Below are positions 15,591-24,639 of a DNA stretch of 28,837 bases, piece after piece (positions within the stretch are counted from its first letter, which is position 1; each line of letters starts with the position of its first letter). The notes beneath the pieces are model-generated. The model was not told where the DNA came from. It saw only the letters and a program-made list of their open reading frames with translations, and ran no database searches. The position numbers were made by a program, and so were the translations under genes. The DNA lies in NCBI GenBank assembly GCA_002351955.1, contig DEHO01000050.1:28382-57218 (forward strand), read 5' to 3'. This stretch comes from Flavobacteriales bacterium UBA2798. GTDB taxonomy: Bacteria; Bacteroidota; Bacteroidia; Flavobacteriales_D; UBA2798.

Positions 15591-15792
15591 CAAACAATTT
15601 GCCGCAAAGTAAAGATTATTGATGGGTGGATAATTTCGGATTCGCAGTCACCCCGATGATCACGGCTTCCGGAAGATCTTTTCAAAAGGTATTCCAGCAA
15701 TACTTTCTACACAAGATGAATTATCCATTCACCACCACAACCTAAGCGTCAGTACTGGCATACTAGCACATGATTCGACCGAAGGAAGAATC

Positions 15793-15822
15793 ATCCCGAC
15801 CGACTGAAGGGAGCGTCGGGAT
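15793..15822. terminator. dispersed hairpin, copy 3, possible alaS terminator
   Basis: Perfect 8-bp stem ATCCCGAC (15793-15800) and GTCGGGAT (15815-15822), 14-nt loop. Read on the minus strand it follows the alaS stop by 7 nt and is followed by GATTCTTCC, only moderately T-rich. It shares its stem with copies 1 and 2 but not their loop. It may be a terminator built from a repeat. Confidence 0.45.
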
Positions 15823-15829
15823 TAGCACA

Positions 15830-18466
15830 TTACCCCACTAACTCCTCCACTCTCTCTAACACCCGCGCAATCCCACTCGCATCAGTGCCACCTGCAGTTG
15901 CAAAGAAAGGCTGACCACCGCCACCGCCTTTGATTTCTTTTGCAAGCTCGCGCACAATATTTCCCGCATGCAGTTTTCGCTCGTTCACCAGACTCTCATC
16001 AATCATCACCGTAATACCCGGTTTACCATCCTGCTCATTGGCGAGTAAGAGAAACAATGATTTTACTTCGCCTTTTAACTGATAGGCGATGTCTTTTATA
16101 TTGGCCGTATCGAGATCTACTTTTTGCGCAATAATATTTACACCATTCACCGAACGTACCTTTTTAAGCAATTCGGATTTTATGCTTCCTGCTTTTTCTT
16201 TCGCCAGCAGTTCCATTTTTTTATTCAGCTCTGCATTTTGCTGAACAAGATCGGTCAGTGCTTTTACCACATCGGCCGGACGCTTCAACAAATCGCTTAC
16301 CTGATTCAATAAGTCTTCCTGTTTGCGGTAATGCTCGTCAGCTTTTGTTCCGGTAATCGCTTCGATACGACGAATTCCTGCAGCTACAGCACCTTCCGAA
16401 ACAATTTTAAACATACCGATTTCACCTGTAGAACGAACATGTGTTCCACCACACAATTCAACGCTCGAACCAAAACGGATCACGCGTACTTTGTCGCCAT
16501 ATTTTTCTCCGAACAAGGCCATTGCACCCATTGCTTTCGCATCATCAACAGGCATTGCACGGTGTTCGTCCAACTGAAGATTTTCGCGGATGCGTTCATT
16601 CACCTGCTTTTCTACATTGCGAATTTCTTCATCGCTCATTTTCGAAAAGTGAGAAAAGTCGAAACGCAGATATTCCGAATTCACAAGTGAACCTTTTTGT
16701 TCAACATGTGTCCCCAGAATATCGCGCAGTGCTTCATGCAGCAAATGTGTTGCCGAGTGATTGCAGGCAGTATCTTTCCGCTTGCTGCGATCTACCACAC
16801 CAATGAATTGCGAAGAAGGATCTGCAGGTAATTTTTCAGAAAAGTGAACTATGAGATTGTTCTCCTTCTTCGTATCGATGATGAATACTTTCTCGTTTCC
16901 ACTTTGTAAATATCCTTTGTCGCCAACTTGTCCGCCACCTTCAGGATAGAAAGGCGTATAATCGAAAACAAGCTGAAACAATTCTTTTCCTTTCTGTTTC
17001 ACTTTGCGGTAACGCACAATGGAAATGTTGGTTTCAAGATGATCGTACCCAATGAACTCTTCCTCCTGATCTTCGCGCAAAACAACCCAATCATCGGTTT
17101 CGATACTGGTTGCTGCACGCGAACGTTCTTTTTGCTTTTCCAGTTCCTTCTGAAATCCGGACTCATCAATACTCAATCCATGTCCACGAGCAATGAGCGA
17201 TGTTAAATCGACCGGAAATCCAAACGTATCGTACAATTCGAAAACGGTAGATCCATCGATCACTTTTTCTTTTCCTGATTTCAATTCTTCACACACATTC
17301 TCGATACGGCGAATCCCGTTTTCCAGTGTGCGGTAGAATGAAACCTCTTCTTCGCGAATCACTTTTTCGATCAGCTCTTTCTGTGAACGCAATTCAGGAA
17401 ATGCATCTCCCATTTCGGCAGCCAGTACTGCTACCAGTTGAAAGAAAAAAGGATCGCGCATTTCGAGCGACTGGTACCCGTAACGAATGGCACGACGAAG
17501 AATGCGTCGGATGACATATCCCGCACCATTGTTCGAAGGCAATTGTCCGTCGGCAATACTGAATGAAATCGCGCGGATATGATCGGCGATAACACGCATT
17601 GCAATATTTATTTTTTCCTGCGCATCAGAAGTATCGGCACCATTGTACTTTTTACGCGACAAATTTTCGATCTTACGAATAAGCGGCATGAAAACATCCG
17701 TATCGTAATTGGAAGATTTCCCTTGCAAAACACGAACAAGACGTTCAAACCCCATTCCTGTATCGACATGTTGAGCAGGCAATTTCTCCAATGAACCATC
17801 AGCCTTGCGGTTGAATTCCATGAACACATTGTTCCAGATTTCAATCACCTGCGGATGATCGTTATTCACCAGCGAAGCACCGTCACCTTTGGCGCGTTCT
17901 GCATCGGGACGGCAATCGACATGAATCTCACTGCAAGGGCCACAGGGACCGGTATCACCCATTTCCCAGAAATTATCTTTTTTATTCCCTTTGAGGATGC
18001 GGTCTTCTGCAATAAATTTTTTCCAATGATCATACGCTTCCTGATCGAAACCCAAACCATCGTCCTTGCTTCCTTCGAATACGGTGACGTACATACGATC
18101 TTTATCGATCTTGTACACTTCTGTCAGTAATTCCCATGACCATTCGATCGCCTCCTTCTTGAAATAATCGCCGAAACTCCAGTTTCCCAACATTTCGAAC
18201 ATGGTATGGTGATAGGTATCCACACCCACTTCTTCGAGGTCGTTGTGTTTACCGGAAACGCGCAAACATTTTTGAGTATCTGCAATACGCGGATGTTTTA
18301 TTGGAGAATTACCAAGAAAAAGATCCTTGAACTGATTCATTCCCGCGTTGGTAAACATGAGTGTAGGATCATTCTTTACCACCATTGGTGAGGAAGGAAC
18401 AATTTCGTGTTGTTTCGACCGGAAATATTCCAGGAAGGTTTTGCGTATTTCGGCAGCTGTCATCAT
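15830..18466 (-). CDS. alaS: alanine--tRNA ligase
   Basis: 878 aa, full length for the family. It charges tRNA-Ala and edits mischarged Ser/Gly. Class II catalytic core at the N-terminus (FTNAGMNQFKDLFLG, 38-52; RVSGKHNDLEEVG, 69-81; MGDTGPCGPCSE, 169-180; GAGYVIRRILRRAIRYG, 314-330). Editing-site zinc ligands are all present: H570 and H574 (HSATH) and C672 and H676 (CGGTH). The C-Ala end has the glycine-rich KGGGGGQPFFATAGG. Two Met codons open the frame; the second (18463) is the likelier start, as family members begin M-T/K-A/S-x-E-I-R. A promoter element is directly upstream (18487-18494), and the hairpin at 15793-15822 follows the stop. Confidence 0.98.
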   Translation of the reverse strand: MMTAAEIRKTFLEYFRSKQHEIVPSSPMVVKNDPTLMFTNAGMNQFKDLFLGNSPIKHPRIADTQKCLRVSGKHNDLEEVGVDTYHHTMFEMLGNWSFGDYFKKEAIEWSWELLTEVYKIDKDRMYVTVFEGSKDDGLGFDQEAYDHWKKFIAEDRILKGNKKDNFWEMGDTGPCGPCSEIHVDCRPDAERAKGDGASLVNNDHPQVIEIWNNVFMEFNRKADGSLEKLPAQHVDTGMGFERLVRVLQGKSSNYDTDVFMPLIRKIENLSRKKYNGADTSDAQEKINIAMRVIADHIRAISFSIADGQLPSNNGAGYVIRRILRRAIRYGYQSLEMRDPFFFQLVAVLAAEMGDAFPELRSQKELIEKVIREEEVSFYRTLENGIRRIENVCEELKSGKEKVIDGSTVFELYDTFGFPVDLTSLIARGHGLSIDESGFQKELEKQKERSRAATSIETDDWVVLREDQEEEFIGYDHLETNISIVRYRKVKQKGKELFQLVFDYTPFYPEGGGQVGDKGYLQSGNEKVFIIDTKKENNLIVHFSEKLPADPSSQFIGVVDRSKRKDTACNHSATHLLHEALRDILGTHVEQKGSLVNSEYLRFDFSHFSKMSDEEIRNVEKQVNERIRENLQLDEHRAMPVDDAKAMGAMALFGEKYGDKVRVIRFGSSVELCGGTHVRSTGEIGMFKIVSEGAVAAGIRRIEAITGTKADEHYRKQEDLLNQVSDLLKRPADVVKALTDLVQQNAELNKKMELLAKEKAGSIKSELLKKVRSVNGVNIIAQKVDLDTANIKDIAYQLKGEVKSLFLLLANEQDGKPGITVMIDESLVNERKLHAGNIVRELAKEIKGGGGGQPFFATAGGTDASGIARVLERVEELVG

Positions 18467-18486
18467 AGGGAAAAACTTGCGAGGCG

Positions 18487-18514
18487 CAAATGTAGGAAAA
18501 CAGCCCCATCACAA
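18487..18514 (-). promoter_or_regulatory. alaS promoter
   Basis: On the minus strand: TTG (18514-18512), 17 bp, then TACATTTG (18494-18487), a full TAnnTTTG match. The leader before the ATG at 18466/18463 is then very short (about 15 nt), which leaves no room for a T-box or other leader control. Confidence 0.55.
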
Positions 18515-18549
18515 GGGTGAAAAAGGGGAATAAAATGAGGTAAGAGAAT

Positions 18550-18585
18550 GGGAACGGGAACGGAGACTAGGACGAGGACGAGGAC
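18550..18585. repeat. GAGGAC/GGGAAC hexamer tract
   Basis: Six consecutive hexamers: GGGAAC, GGGAAC, GGAGAC, TAGGAC, GAGGAC, GAGGAC. Simple purine-rich repeat, likely variable in copy number; no coding use. Confidence 0.7.
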
Positions 18586-18676
18586 AATTATAATTACCTA
18601 TTACCAATTACCCAGACACCAAATTACCCTATACCCAATTACCAATTTACCAATTACCTAATTACCCAGACACCCA
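18586..18676. repeat. AATTACC low-complexity tract
   Basis: About ten variants of ATTACC(C/A). AATTACCCAGACACC occurs twice (18606-18620 and 18660-18674), 54 nt apart, which suggests a higher-order duplication. It resembles, but is not identical to, the CTAATAACT tract at 12040. Confidence 0.65.
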
Positions 18677-18803
18677 ACCACCCCCTCCCCCTTGCCAATC
18701 AACGTCTTACATCATCAATCCCAACCCAATAACTCCAAACATAAAACGAATATCTCCCCCCTCTTCCCTTCCATTTCCCGCTGAATCGTTAACTTAGACG
18801 CTC

Positions 18804-19781
18804 ATGACCAAGGTCAAATACAAATACAATCCGCAGACCCTCACCTACGAAAAGGTAGAACCAGGGATTCGCGACCGGATCAGGAAAGCACTTCCTTATC
18901 TGGCGGGAAGTATTGTTTTTGCTGTTGCGATCATTCTGATTTACGAAAATCAATCCTTTTTCAAATCACCCCGCGAGCAGGCCTTTGAGCGGGAGAACGA
19001 ACAACTGCGTCAGCAATACGATCTCCTGAAAAAGCAAATGCGCGAAATGGAAATTGTGCTCTCCGATATTCAACTGCGCGACGATAACATTTACCGCGTT
19101 ATTTTCGAATCGGAACCCTATCCCAACCACAAACGCGATCGTGCAACCGGCGGAAGCAACAAATACCGTCAGTTCGCCGAATACGAAAGCGGTCAGCTCA
19201 TGACCGAAACCTGGCAGGCGCTTGATCGCATAGAGAAAAAACTATACGCACAATCGAAAAGTTTCGATGAAGTGATTAAACTCGCCAAAACGAAAGAAAA
19301 GATGCTGAGCAGTATTCCTGCTATCATCCCTGTAAACCGAAAAGATCTCAGGGCAGGAATTGGTCCTTACGGCTGGCGTATCGATCCGATCTACAAAACA
19401 AGAGCCATGCACACCGGAATGGATTTCCCCAGCGAAACAGGCACACCGGTATATGCAACAGGCGACGGAAAAGTGATCAATGTGGAATCGAACTACTGGG
19501 GATACGGTAACATTGTATTGATCGATCATGGTTTCGGTTACCAGACCATGTATGCCCACCTCAGTGCATTTAAGGCGAAAATCGGACAGGTAGTAAAACG
19601 CGGAGAAGTGATCGGACTCGTGGGTAGTACCGGAAAATCGACAGCTCCGCATTTGCATTATGAAGTACTGCGCAATGGCGAAAAGGTAAATCCCGTGAAT
19701 TATTATTACAACGATCTTTCGCCTGCAGAATACGAAGAGATGTTGAAGGCAGCATCTTCATCCGGAACCTCCTTCGACTAA
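18804..19781 (+). CDS. M23 family metallopeptidase (LytM-type), membrane-anchored
   Basis: 325 aa. A short cytoplasmic N-terminus, one membrane segment (about 33-47, LAGSIVFAVAIILIY), a coiled coil (about 55-95) and a helical linker lead to the M23 domain (about 185-297). Zinc ligands and catalytic residues are present: H203 and D207 (HTGMD), H252 (YAHLS) and H283/H285 (HLHYE), so it is probably an active endopeptidase cutting peptidoglycan cross-links rather than a degenerate LytM activator. Facing the periplasm, it would act in cell-wall growth or division. It is divergent from alaS and is followed after 8 nt by a MerR-type regulator gene on the same strand. Confidence 0.93.
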   Translation: MTKVKYKYNPQTLTYEKVEPGIRDRIRKALPYLAGSIVFAVAIILIYENQSFFKSPREQAFERENEQLRQQYDLLKKQMREMEIVLSDIQLRDDNIYRVIFESEPYPNHKRDRATGGSNKYRQFAEYESGQLMTETWQALDRIEKKLYAQSKSFDEVIKLAKTKEKMLSSIPAIIPVNRKDLRAGIGPYGWRIDPIYKTRAMHTGMDFPSETGTPVYATGDGKVINVESNYWGYGNIVLIDHGFGYQTMYAHLSAFKAKIGQVVKRGEVIGLVGSTGKSTAPHLHYEVLRNGEKVNPVNYYYNDLSPAEYEEMLKAASSSGTSFD

Positions 19782-19789
19782 TCATCACC

Positions 19790-20146
19790 ATGCCCTACAA
19801 GGAACGCCCCACACAAAAACTGTACTACTCCATTGGAGAAGTTGCAGCTATGTTTGGCGTGAATACATCACTGATCCGCTTTTGGGAAAAGGAATTTGAT
19901 GTAATCAAACCCACAAAAAACAAAAAAGGGAATCGTCTCTTTACTGCGGAAGACATTGAGAATTTCAAAAAAATATTCACCCTGGTAAAAGGCGAGGGTT
20001 ATACCTTACAGGGCGCCAAGGAAAAAATAAGAGAGTTGGATCACAAGGAAGAAGAACTGATCAATGACGAACTCGACAAAAGAGCCGTCATTGAAAAGCT
20101 GATCATGCTCAAAGATAAATTACGACAGATCAAAGATCAGTTGTGA
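19790..20146 (+). CDS. MerR family transcriptional regulator
   Basis: 118 aa. Winged-helix MerR DNA-binding domain at 12-80: YYSIGEVAAMFGVNTSLIRF, WEKEFDVIKPTKNKKGNRLF, TAEDIENFKKIFTLVKGEGY. The rest (about 85-118) is a dimerisation helix (EEELINDELDKRAVIEKLIM) with no cysteine, so it is not a metal sensor, and there is no effector-binding domain. It begins 8 nt after the peptidase gene and is certainly co-transcribed with it. Its stop overlaps the end of the convergent gene (20137) by 10 bp. Targets are unknown. Confidence 0.92.
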   Translation: MPYKERPTQKLYYSIGEVAAMFGVNTSLIRFWEKEFDVIKPTKNKKGNRLFTAEDIENFKKIFTLVKGEGYTLQGAKEKIRELDHKEEELINDELDKRAVIEKLIMLKDKLRQIKDQL

Positions 20147-21633
20147 ATTTCTTTTTTGTATTTGACTGTCTCAAATATTGTTTCCTCTTTTTTCTTCTCA
20201 CCGGGAATAAGGCGCTTGATCATTTCATACCTAATGTAATAATCCCCGTACCAATGCTGTGATTTTGCTGAATAAACCGCATCTAGAGAATCTGAATCGG
20301 TCCTGACTTTTTTGATCTCTGTTAATTGGTTATTGGACAAACGCATGCATTCTAAATCTTTAGGATACTTGAAATAAATATCGACAGCATCATCTTTGCG
20401 TATACTTCCAAGTTGACGTCTGGCTTGATAATCTTTTAACAGCTTTTTGGGCAAATCGAATGTAAAGTCATATACAACATTCCCTAAATGATCCAATCCA
20501 AGGACTAGTGCATGGGTAAACACATTACCATCAAAAACTGATCTTGCAGTACTTGCATTTTGGTTCGTCATACTACTGTATTCAGTTCGGAATGTTGGAT
20601 AATAGCATTCAATAATGTAAACATAATTACCCTGAAACTTGAACAATGAATGAATCAGGACATTGGCCTCCAAAAAATCCGTTTTTCCCTTTTGGGTTTT
20701 CCGATTGGTCTGGCGCTCAACATTTCCCCAATTATTAAATCCGGTTCTGCCATCACCAACTTTTTTGCTGAATTCAGGGAAATCTGAAAAACTGTATCGT
20801 TTATTCACAACCTGATTATCGTTTTCGTAACGCGCAAAATAAACTCCATTTGTTGTTACAGCTTTTCCCTTCGAATAAGTCCCCACAAGGATATATTCAT
20901 TCTCTGACAATTCTGTCATTGATGCGGTACGACAATAATAGCCCGGTTCCTCAATTACCCTTTGGGATTTTTTTGCAAACTCCCCATTCTCATTAAAAAA
21001 ATGGCTGTAAAATTTAAATCCTTTACCTTTTCCTGCAGAAAGGGCAACATGTAAAATAGAACTGGAACCGTCTGGAACATAAAATAGAAACTTTGCGTCC
21101 TGAACATTACCCGGTAGAGGAATTGTCTTTAAAGTGTTGCTCTCAAAATCATACTGAAGTAGTTGTTGATCTCTGCGGGATCCACCACGAAAAAATAATT
21201 TATCTTTCAATGAAGCAACCTCAATTATTAGGTAAGACTTTGGTAAAGTGCCCCGCTTTAGTTCAACCTTTTTTTCCGGTATTCGATATCTGGCAATAAT
21301 ATATACCGGTGTCTTATTATAGGTACTAAAAACAAAATAAATATCATCTTCAATTTTCCTATTTCCAAATAAAGCGAAACCCATTGGGACTTCAAATACA
21401 ACTGAATCTGTTAGCTTTAAATCAGTATTGTAATGTTTAAATGCATACGTCATGGGTTTCTTATCTTCAGCAAAAACAAGACCTCCAAGAACAATTCCAT
21501 TTTCACGGTTTAAAAACATATAATCTGCGCCTTGCCTATATTTATTCTCCACCCGAGCCACCTCTCTCATCTGAGACCGGCCAGGAAAAACAATCAGGAA
21601 TAAACAGGTTAGAAAAAACAGTTGCTTAATCAT
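20137..21633 (-). CDS. secreted protein, tandem paralogue B
   Basis: 498 aa from the ATG at 21633, chosen because it opens a normal signal peptide (MIKQLFFLTCLFLIVFPGRSQ); a longer frame to 21687 would add an extra hydrophobic stretch. The mature protein has no named family I can recognise and is rich in beta-strand patterns, perhaps a propeller-like repeat. It is clearly related along its length to the next gene upstream (21885-23393): YYCRTASMTELSENEYILVG, NGVYFARYEND, YPTFRTE and SVFDGNVFTHALVLG recur there. The C-terminus has no sorting domain. It overlaps the end of the MerR gene tail-to-tail by 10 bp. Confidence 0.78.
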   Translation of the reverse strand: MIKQLFFLTCLFLIVFPGRSQMREVARVENKYRQGADYMFLNRENGIVLGGLVFAEDKKPMTYAFKHYNTDLKLTDSVVFEVPMGFALFGNRKIEDDIYFVFSTYNKTPVYIIARYRIPEKKVELKRGTLPKSYLIIEVASLKDKLFFRGGSRRDQQLLQYDFESNTLKTIPLPGNVQDAKFLFYVPDGSSSILHVALSAGKGKGFKFYSHFFNENGEFAKKSQRVIEEPGYYCRTASMTELSENEYILVGTYSKGKAVTTNGVYFARYENDNQVVNKRYSFSDFPEFSKKVGDGRTGFNNWGNVERQTNRKTQKGKTDFLEANVLIHSLFKFQGNYVYIIECYYPTFRTEYSSMTNQNASTARSVFDGNVFTHALVLGLDHLGNVVYDFTFDLPKKLLKDYQARRQLGSIRKDDAVDIYFKYPKDLECMRLSNNQLTEIKKVRTDSDSLDAVYSAKSQHWYGDYYIRYEMIKRLIPGEKKKEETIFETVKYKKEIHN

Positions 21634-21884
21634 AATAATAAGTTTGATTGCAACTAATATAGAAAAAAATACATTAAATAAAAACAATTAGCCATTGGTG
21701 ACCATAAATGGTCCCCTTAATTATTCAATGGTTTCCACCGAATTAAACAAAGCTCGAATTTGCTCAATGTTGCTCCCTATATATCTTTTTCAATACTTCC
21801 AAAGCAAAGGATGATTCTTGCTCTCCAATCTTTTCGTTATCGGGTTAACAATTTAACATACATAAAAAAAGTTCAATCGAGGGA

Positions 21885-23393
21885 TCAAAACTGCATCTTC
21901 GTCACAAAAAAGACAGTACGCCTTTTCTTTCCATTTTCATCGGAATTCTTAATGGACTGGCTACCGTAAGAGATGAAATAGTTATCGTACCAATACGAAG
22001 TCTGAGTCATGGATGTCCAACGAACTTTATCGTTTTCATTTCCGGTTTCAATTTCTCCATAATTGAGTTCGGCAATATTATTACCGGTGATCCGCATCCC
22101 TTTAACAGTTGAGCCATTCCCAAATAACAAATCAGCTTGATCGCTTCCAACAACAATTCTTAAAAATCGACGAACTGTCATTGGTTTAAATCCTGACCAC
22201 ATCGGAAAACAATGATCGTACACTTTGTTTCCATCCTTATCCATTGCCAATACAACAGCATGGGTATACTGGTAGCCATCAAAAACACGACGAGTCTGAC
22301 GCATCATTTGGCCGTTTGGTCCAGTTGTATAATAAACCTCTGTACGGTATGTGGGGTAATAAATTTCACCCACATACATATAGTTTCCATTAAATGTAAA
22401 AACCGGATGACTTGCGATATAGGCTTCAATGAACTCTTCTTTCCCTTTCTTCGCTTTCTTTTCCGCCTTTTTTTCCATTCTTTCTTTTTGACGCGGATTC
22501 AGGTATTCATAGAAATTTTTAAAGCCTGAAAAACTGTGGTATTTCAACATTATTTGCTGGTCGTTTTCATAGCGTGTAAAATACACCCCGTTTGCAGTAC
22601 TTTTTTTTCCTTGGGAATAGGAGCCTGTCAAAATATACTCATTACCACCCAACAACGTTAAAGATGCGCTTCGGCAATAATAATCGGGTTGTGAAATAAC
22701 AGCTTGTGGTTTAAATGTGGGAATTCCCTTCTCATCAAAAAAACTAACCCGGAAAGAAAAGCCCTTACCCATTCCCTTTGCATCGGTTACCATTAACATG
22801 GGTTCTTCGGCAGGCACATCCATCCCTATAACGCTGTATTTTTGAAGAGGAATATAATTGACATTTGTAAAGGAACCTGCTTCGAAGTCGAAAAGGAATA
22901 AAGCTGTTTTTTTATCTAAAGTGCCCGACAAAAAAATTGAATTCCCTACAACACTCATCTTATTAAAAAAGGTTCCTTTGGGTAATTCAGCTTCTTTAAC
23001 AGACATTTTTCCGGTTGGAGTATCGAAGCGGAGTAGTTTATAATAAGTTCGCTTTGCCTTTTCGGTAAACAAAAAATACAAGGCCGAAAAATCATCTGTT
23101 AACCAACTTTGGGTAAGAATCATTCGTTCACTAATCGCAAAACCGGTAGAATCGATAAGTTTTAAATCCGTATTGAATCGGCGGATCGACCACAGGTCAC
23201 CTCTCCCTTTAATATTGATACGTCCGTGAACAATAAGACCATGAGGTCCCAGTATATCGGTATGATCGGCTCCTTCTTCATACAATTCAAGTTCCAGTCG
23301 CGCTACTTGCTTTATTTGAGCCAGGCAAGACCCTGAAACGCCTAAAATCATGATTATCAGAACAATAATTCTCATCGCAGTTTTTTTATGCAA
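21885..23393 (-). CDS. secreted protein, tandem paralogue A
   Basis: 502 aa. Signal peptide MHKKTAMRIIVLIIMILGVS, cleavage near SCLA before QIKQ; an internal Met at 23375 is also possible as the start. The same domain layout as its neighbour: YYCRSASLTLLGGNEYILTG, NGVYFTRYEND, YPTYRTE and RVFDGYQYTHAVVLAMDKDG are near-identical motifs. It has a Lys/Glu-rich insertion (ERMEKKAEKKAKKGKEE, about 302-318). Function unknown; probably a periplasmic or exported protein. It lies upstream of paralogue B, with a 251-nt gap between them. Confidence 0.78.
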   Translation of the reverse strand: MHKKTAMRIIVLIIMILGVSGSCLAQIKQVARLELELYEEGADHTDILGPHGLIVHGRINIKGRGDLWSIRRFNTDLKLIDSTGFAISERMILTQSWLTDDFSALYFLFTEKAKRTYYKLLRFDTPTGKMSVKEAELPKGTFFNKMSVVGNSIFLSGTLDKKTALFLFDFEAGSFTNVNYIPLQKYSVIGMDVPAEEPMLMVTDAKGMGKGFSFRVSFFDEKGIPTFKPQAVISQPDYYCRSASLTLLGGNEYILTGSYSQGKKSTANGVYFTRYENDQQIMLKYHSFSGFKNFYEYLNPRQKERMEKKAEKKAKKGKEEFIEAYIASHPVFTFNGNYMYVGEIYYPTYRTEVYYTTGPNGQMMRQTRRVFDGYQYTHAVVLAMDKDGNKVYDHCFPMWSGFKPMTVRRFLRIVVGSDQADLLFGNGSTVKGMRITGNNIAELNYGEIETGNENDKVRWTSMTQTSYWYDNYFISYGSQSIKNSDENGKKRRTVFFVTKMQF

Positions 23394-23572
23394 GATAAAA
23401 AGGAAAAATTTAAAATATACAAAAAATCTTAAAACACTAAAATTCAGCTATTTATAAAGCTTACCTATAATTTACTTCAAAAAGATATTAACAATTCTGA
23501 AACCTATGTTAAAAACCTGCGTTAGACTACCTGTTTTCAACAAGCAATCAACAAACAATAAACAAACAAGCA

Positions 23573-24517
23573 ATGAAATCACTGGTATTCAAATCGTTAG
23601 CACTGTTCGTGGCCGGAATATTCCAAATCCAGGCCAATGCACAGCCCGCGGAAAGAAGGATTTCCAGAAAAGAGTATGTATCGCAATGGGTGGATGAAGC
23701 TCAGCGTCAAATGCTCGAATACGGCGTGCCCGCATCCATTACACTTGCGCAGGGTATTCTCGAAAGCGGAGATGGAAATAGTCCACTCGCACGTTATGCC
23801 AACAATCATTTCGGAATTAAATGTCATGATAACTGGAACGGAGAAACGTTTATACAGGACGACGACCGCAGGGATGAGTGTTTCCGCAAATACAATACAG
23901 CCGGTGAATCGTATCGCGATCATTCTCTGTTTCTGAAGAACAGAAGTCGTTATGCTTCTTTATTCACACTTGATCAGACCGATTATCGCGGTTGGGCAAA
24001 AGGATTGAAAAAAGCTGGTTATGCAACCAATCCGCAATACGCAGATATTCTAATTCAGATCATCGAAGACAATGGATTGAATCATTATGATGTGGTAAAC
24101 AACATTGCCGCAAAAAAACCAAGTGTTGCGCGTCAGGAAGAATTCAACGGGATCAATCAGATTCAGCACAAGGTTAAAGTACACGATAACCACATCAAGT
24201 TCATCATTGCAAAAGATGGCGACACGTATTATAAAATTTCAAAAGAATTTGAATTGGGTTTGTGGCAGATCTACAAATACAACGATCTAAGTAAAAAAGA
24301 CGTTCTGCAACCCGGGGATATTATTTATCTCCAACCCAAAAGAAATAAAGCTCAGGTTGAAACGCATCGTGTTCAGGAGGGGGACACAATGCATAACATC
24401 TCCCAGAAATACGGGATAAAACTGAGCAAACTTTATAAGCTCAACAATATTACTCCAGGCACAGGAGAACCCGAACCGGGAACGCTCCTTCACCTGAAGT
24501 CAAGGAAAAAGGCTTAA
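23573..24517 (+). CDS. glucosaminidase (FlgJ/GH73-like) with two LysM domains
   Basis: 314 aa. Signal peptide to about A23 (FQIQANA). The glucosaminidase domain (about 35-170) has the catalytic Glu at 64 in AQGILESGDGNSPLA, NNHFGIKCHDNWNG and YDRDHSLF-like strings (GESYRDHSLFLKNRSRYASL, 111-130). Two LysM motifs follow, about 207-255 (IIAKDGDTYYKISKEFELGL, LQPGDIIYLQP) and about 264-310 (HRVQEGDTMHNISQKYGIKL). Such enzymes cut the peptidoglycan glycan chain and act in septum or wall remodelling. A Lys-rich end suggests wall binding. The intrinsic terminator at 24590-24614 follows. It has no obvious partner gene; the paralogue pair is on the other strand. Confidence 0.93.
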   Translation: MKSLVFKSLALFVAGIFQIQANAQPAERRISRKEYVSQWVDEAQRQMLEYGVPASITLAQGILESGDGNSPLARYANNHFGIKCHDNWNGETFIQDDDRRDECFRKYNTAGESYRDHSLFLKNRSRYASLFTLDQTDYRGWAKGLKKAGYATNPQYADILIQIIEDNGLNHYDVVNNIAAKKPSVARQEEFNGINQIQHKVKVHDNHIKFIIAKDGDTYYKISKEFELGLWQIYKYNDLSKKDVLQPGDIIYLQPKRNKAQVETHRVQEGDTMHNISQKYGIKLSKLYKLNNITPGTGEPEPGTLLHLKSRKKA

Positions 24518-24589
24518 GCCTTAAAGATGCCAATACACACAGGAGGTAGCAAAGTGTGGCTTAGTTTGGTTTGTTGTTTGTTCGGAATC

Positions 24590-24614
24590 GCCCTGCATTT
24601 ATGCGGGGCTTTTT
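24590..24614 (+). terminator. rho-independent terminator after the glucosaminidase gene
   Basis: Stem GCCCTGCA (24590-24597) and TGCGGGGC (24602-24609), eight pairs with one G-T wobble, loop TTTA, then five T (24610-24614). Its position 72 nt after the stop fits the LysM gene. It also lies inside a 30-codon GTG frame. Confidence 0.85.
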
Positions 24615-24639
24615 CGTTTAGTTATTTTAGGATCTTCTC

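Larger units (their letters stand above)
15494..15829. other. 336-nt intergenic region rich in dispersed repeats
   Basis: Holds copy 2 (15511-15590) and copy 3 (15793-15822) of the TCCCGAC hairpin family. Between them is a longer inverted pair, GGATAATT (15628-15635) and AATTATCC (15719-15726), about 83 nt apart. No gene is supported. Confidence 0.6.
18467..18803. other. 337-nt divergent intergenic region with two simple-repeat tracts
   Basis: Besides the alaS promoter at its left end, it contains a hexamer tract (18550-18585), an AATTACC tract (18586-18676) and a C-rich stretch. No gene or RNA is recognised, and no TAnnTTTG match was found for the M23 gene. Confidence 0.6.

Noticed and set aside
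15628..15726. Inverted pair GGATAATT/AATTATCC with an 83-nt interior, considered as ends of a small insertion element
   Set aside because: No target-site duplication and no transposase; the 8-bp match is within chance for AT-rich DNA.
18586..18676. AATTACC repeats considered as a CRISPR array
   Set aside because: Units are 6-8 nt with no spacers of regular length and no cas genes; it is a simple repeat.
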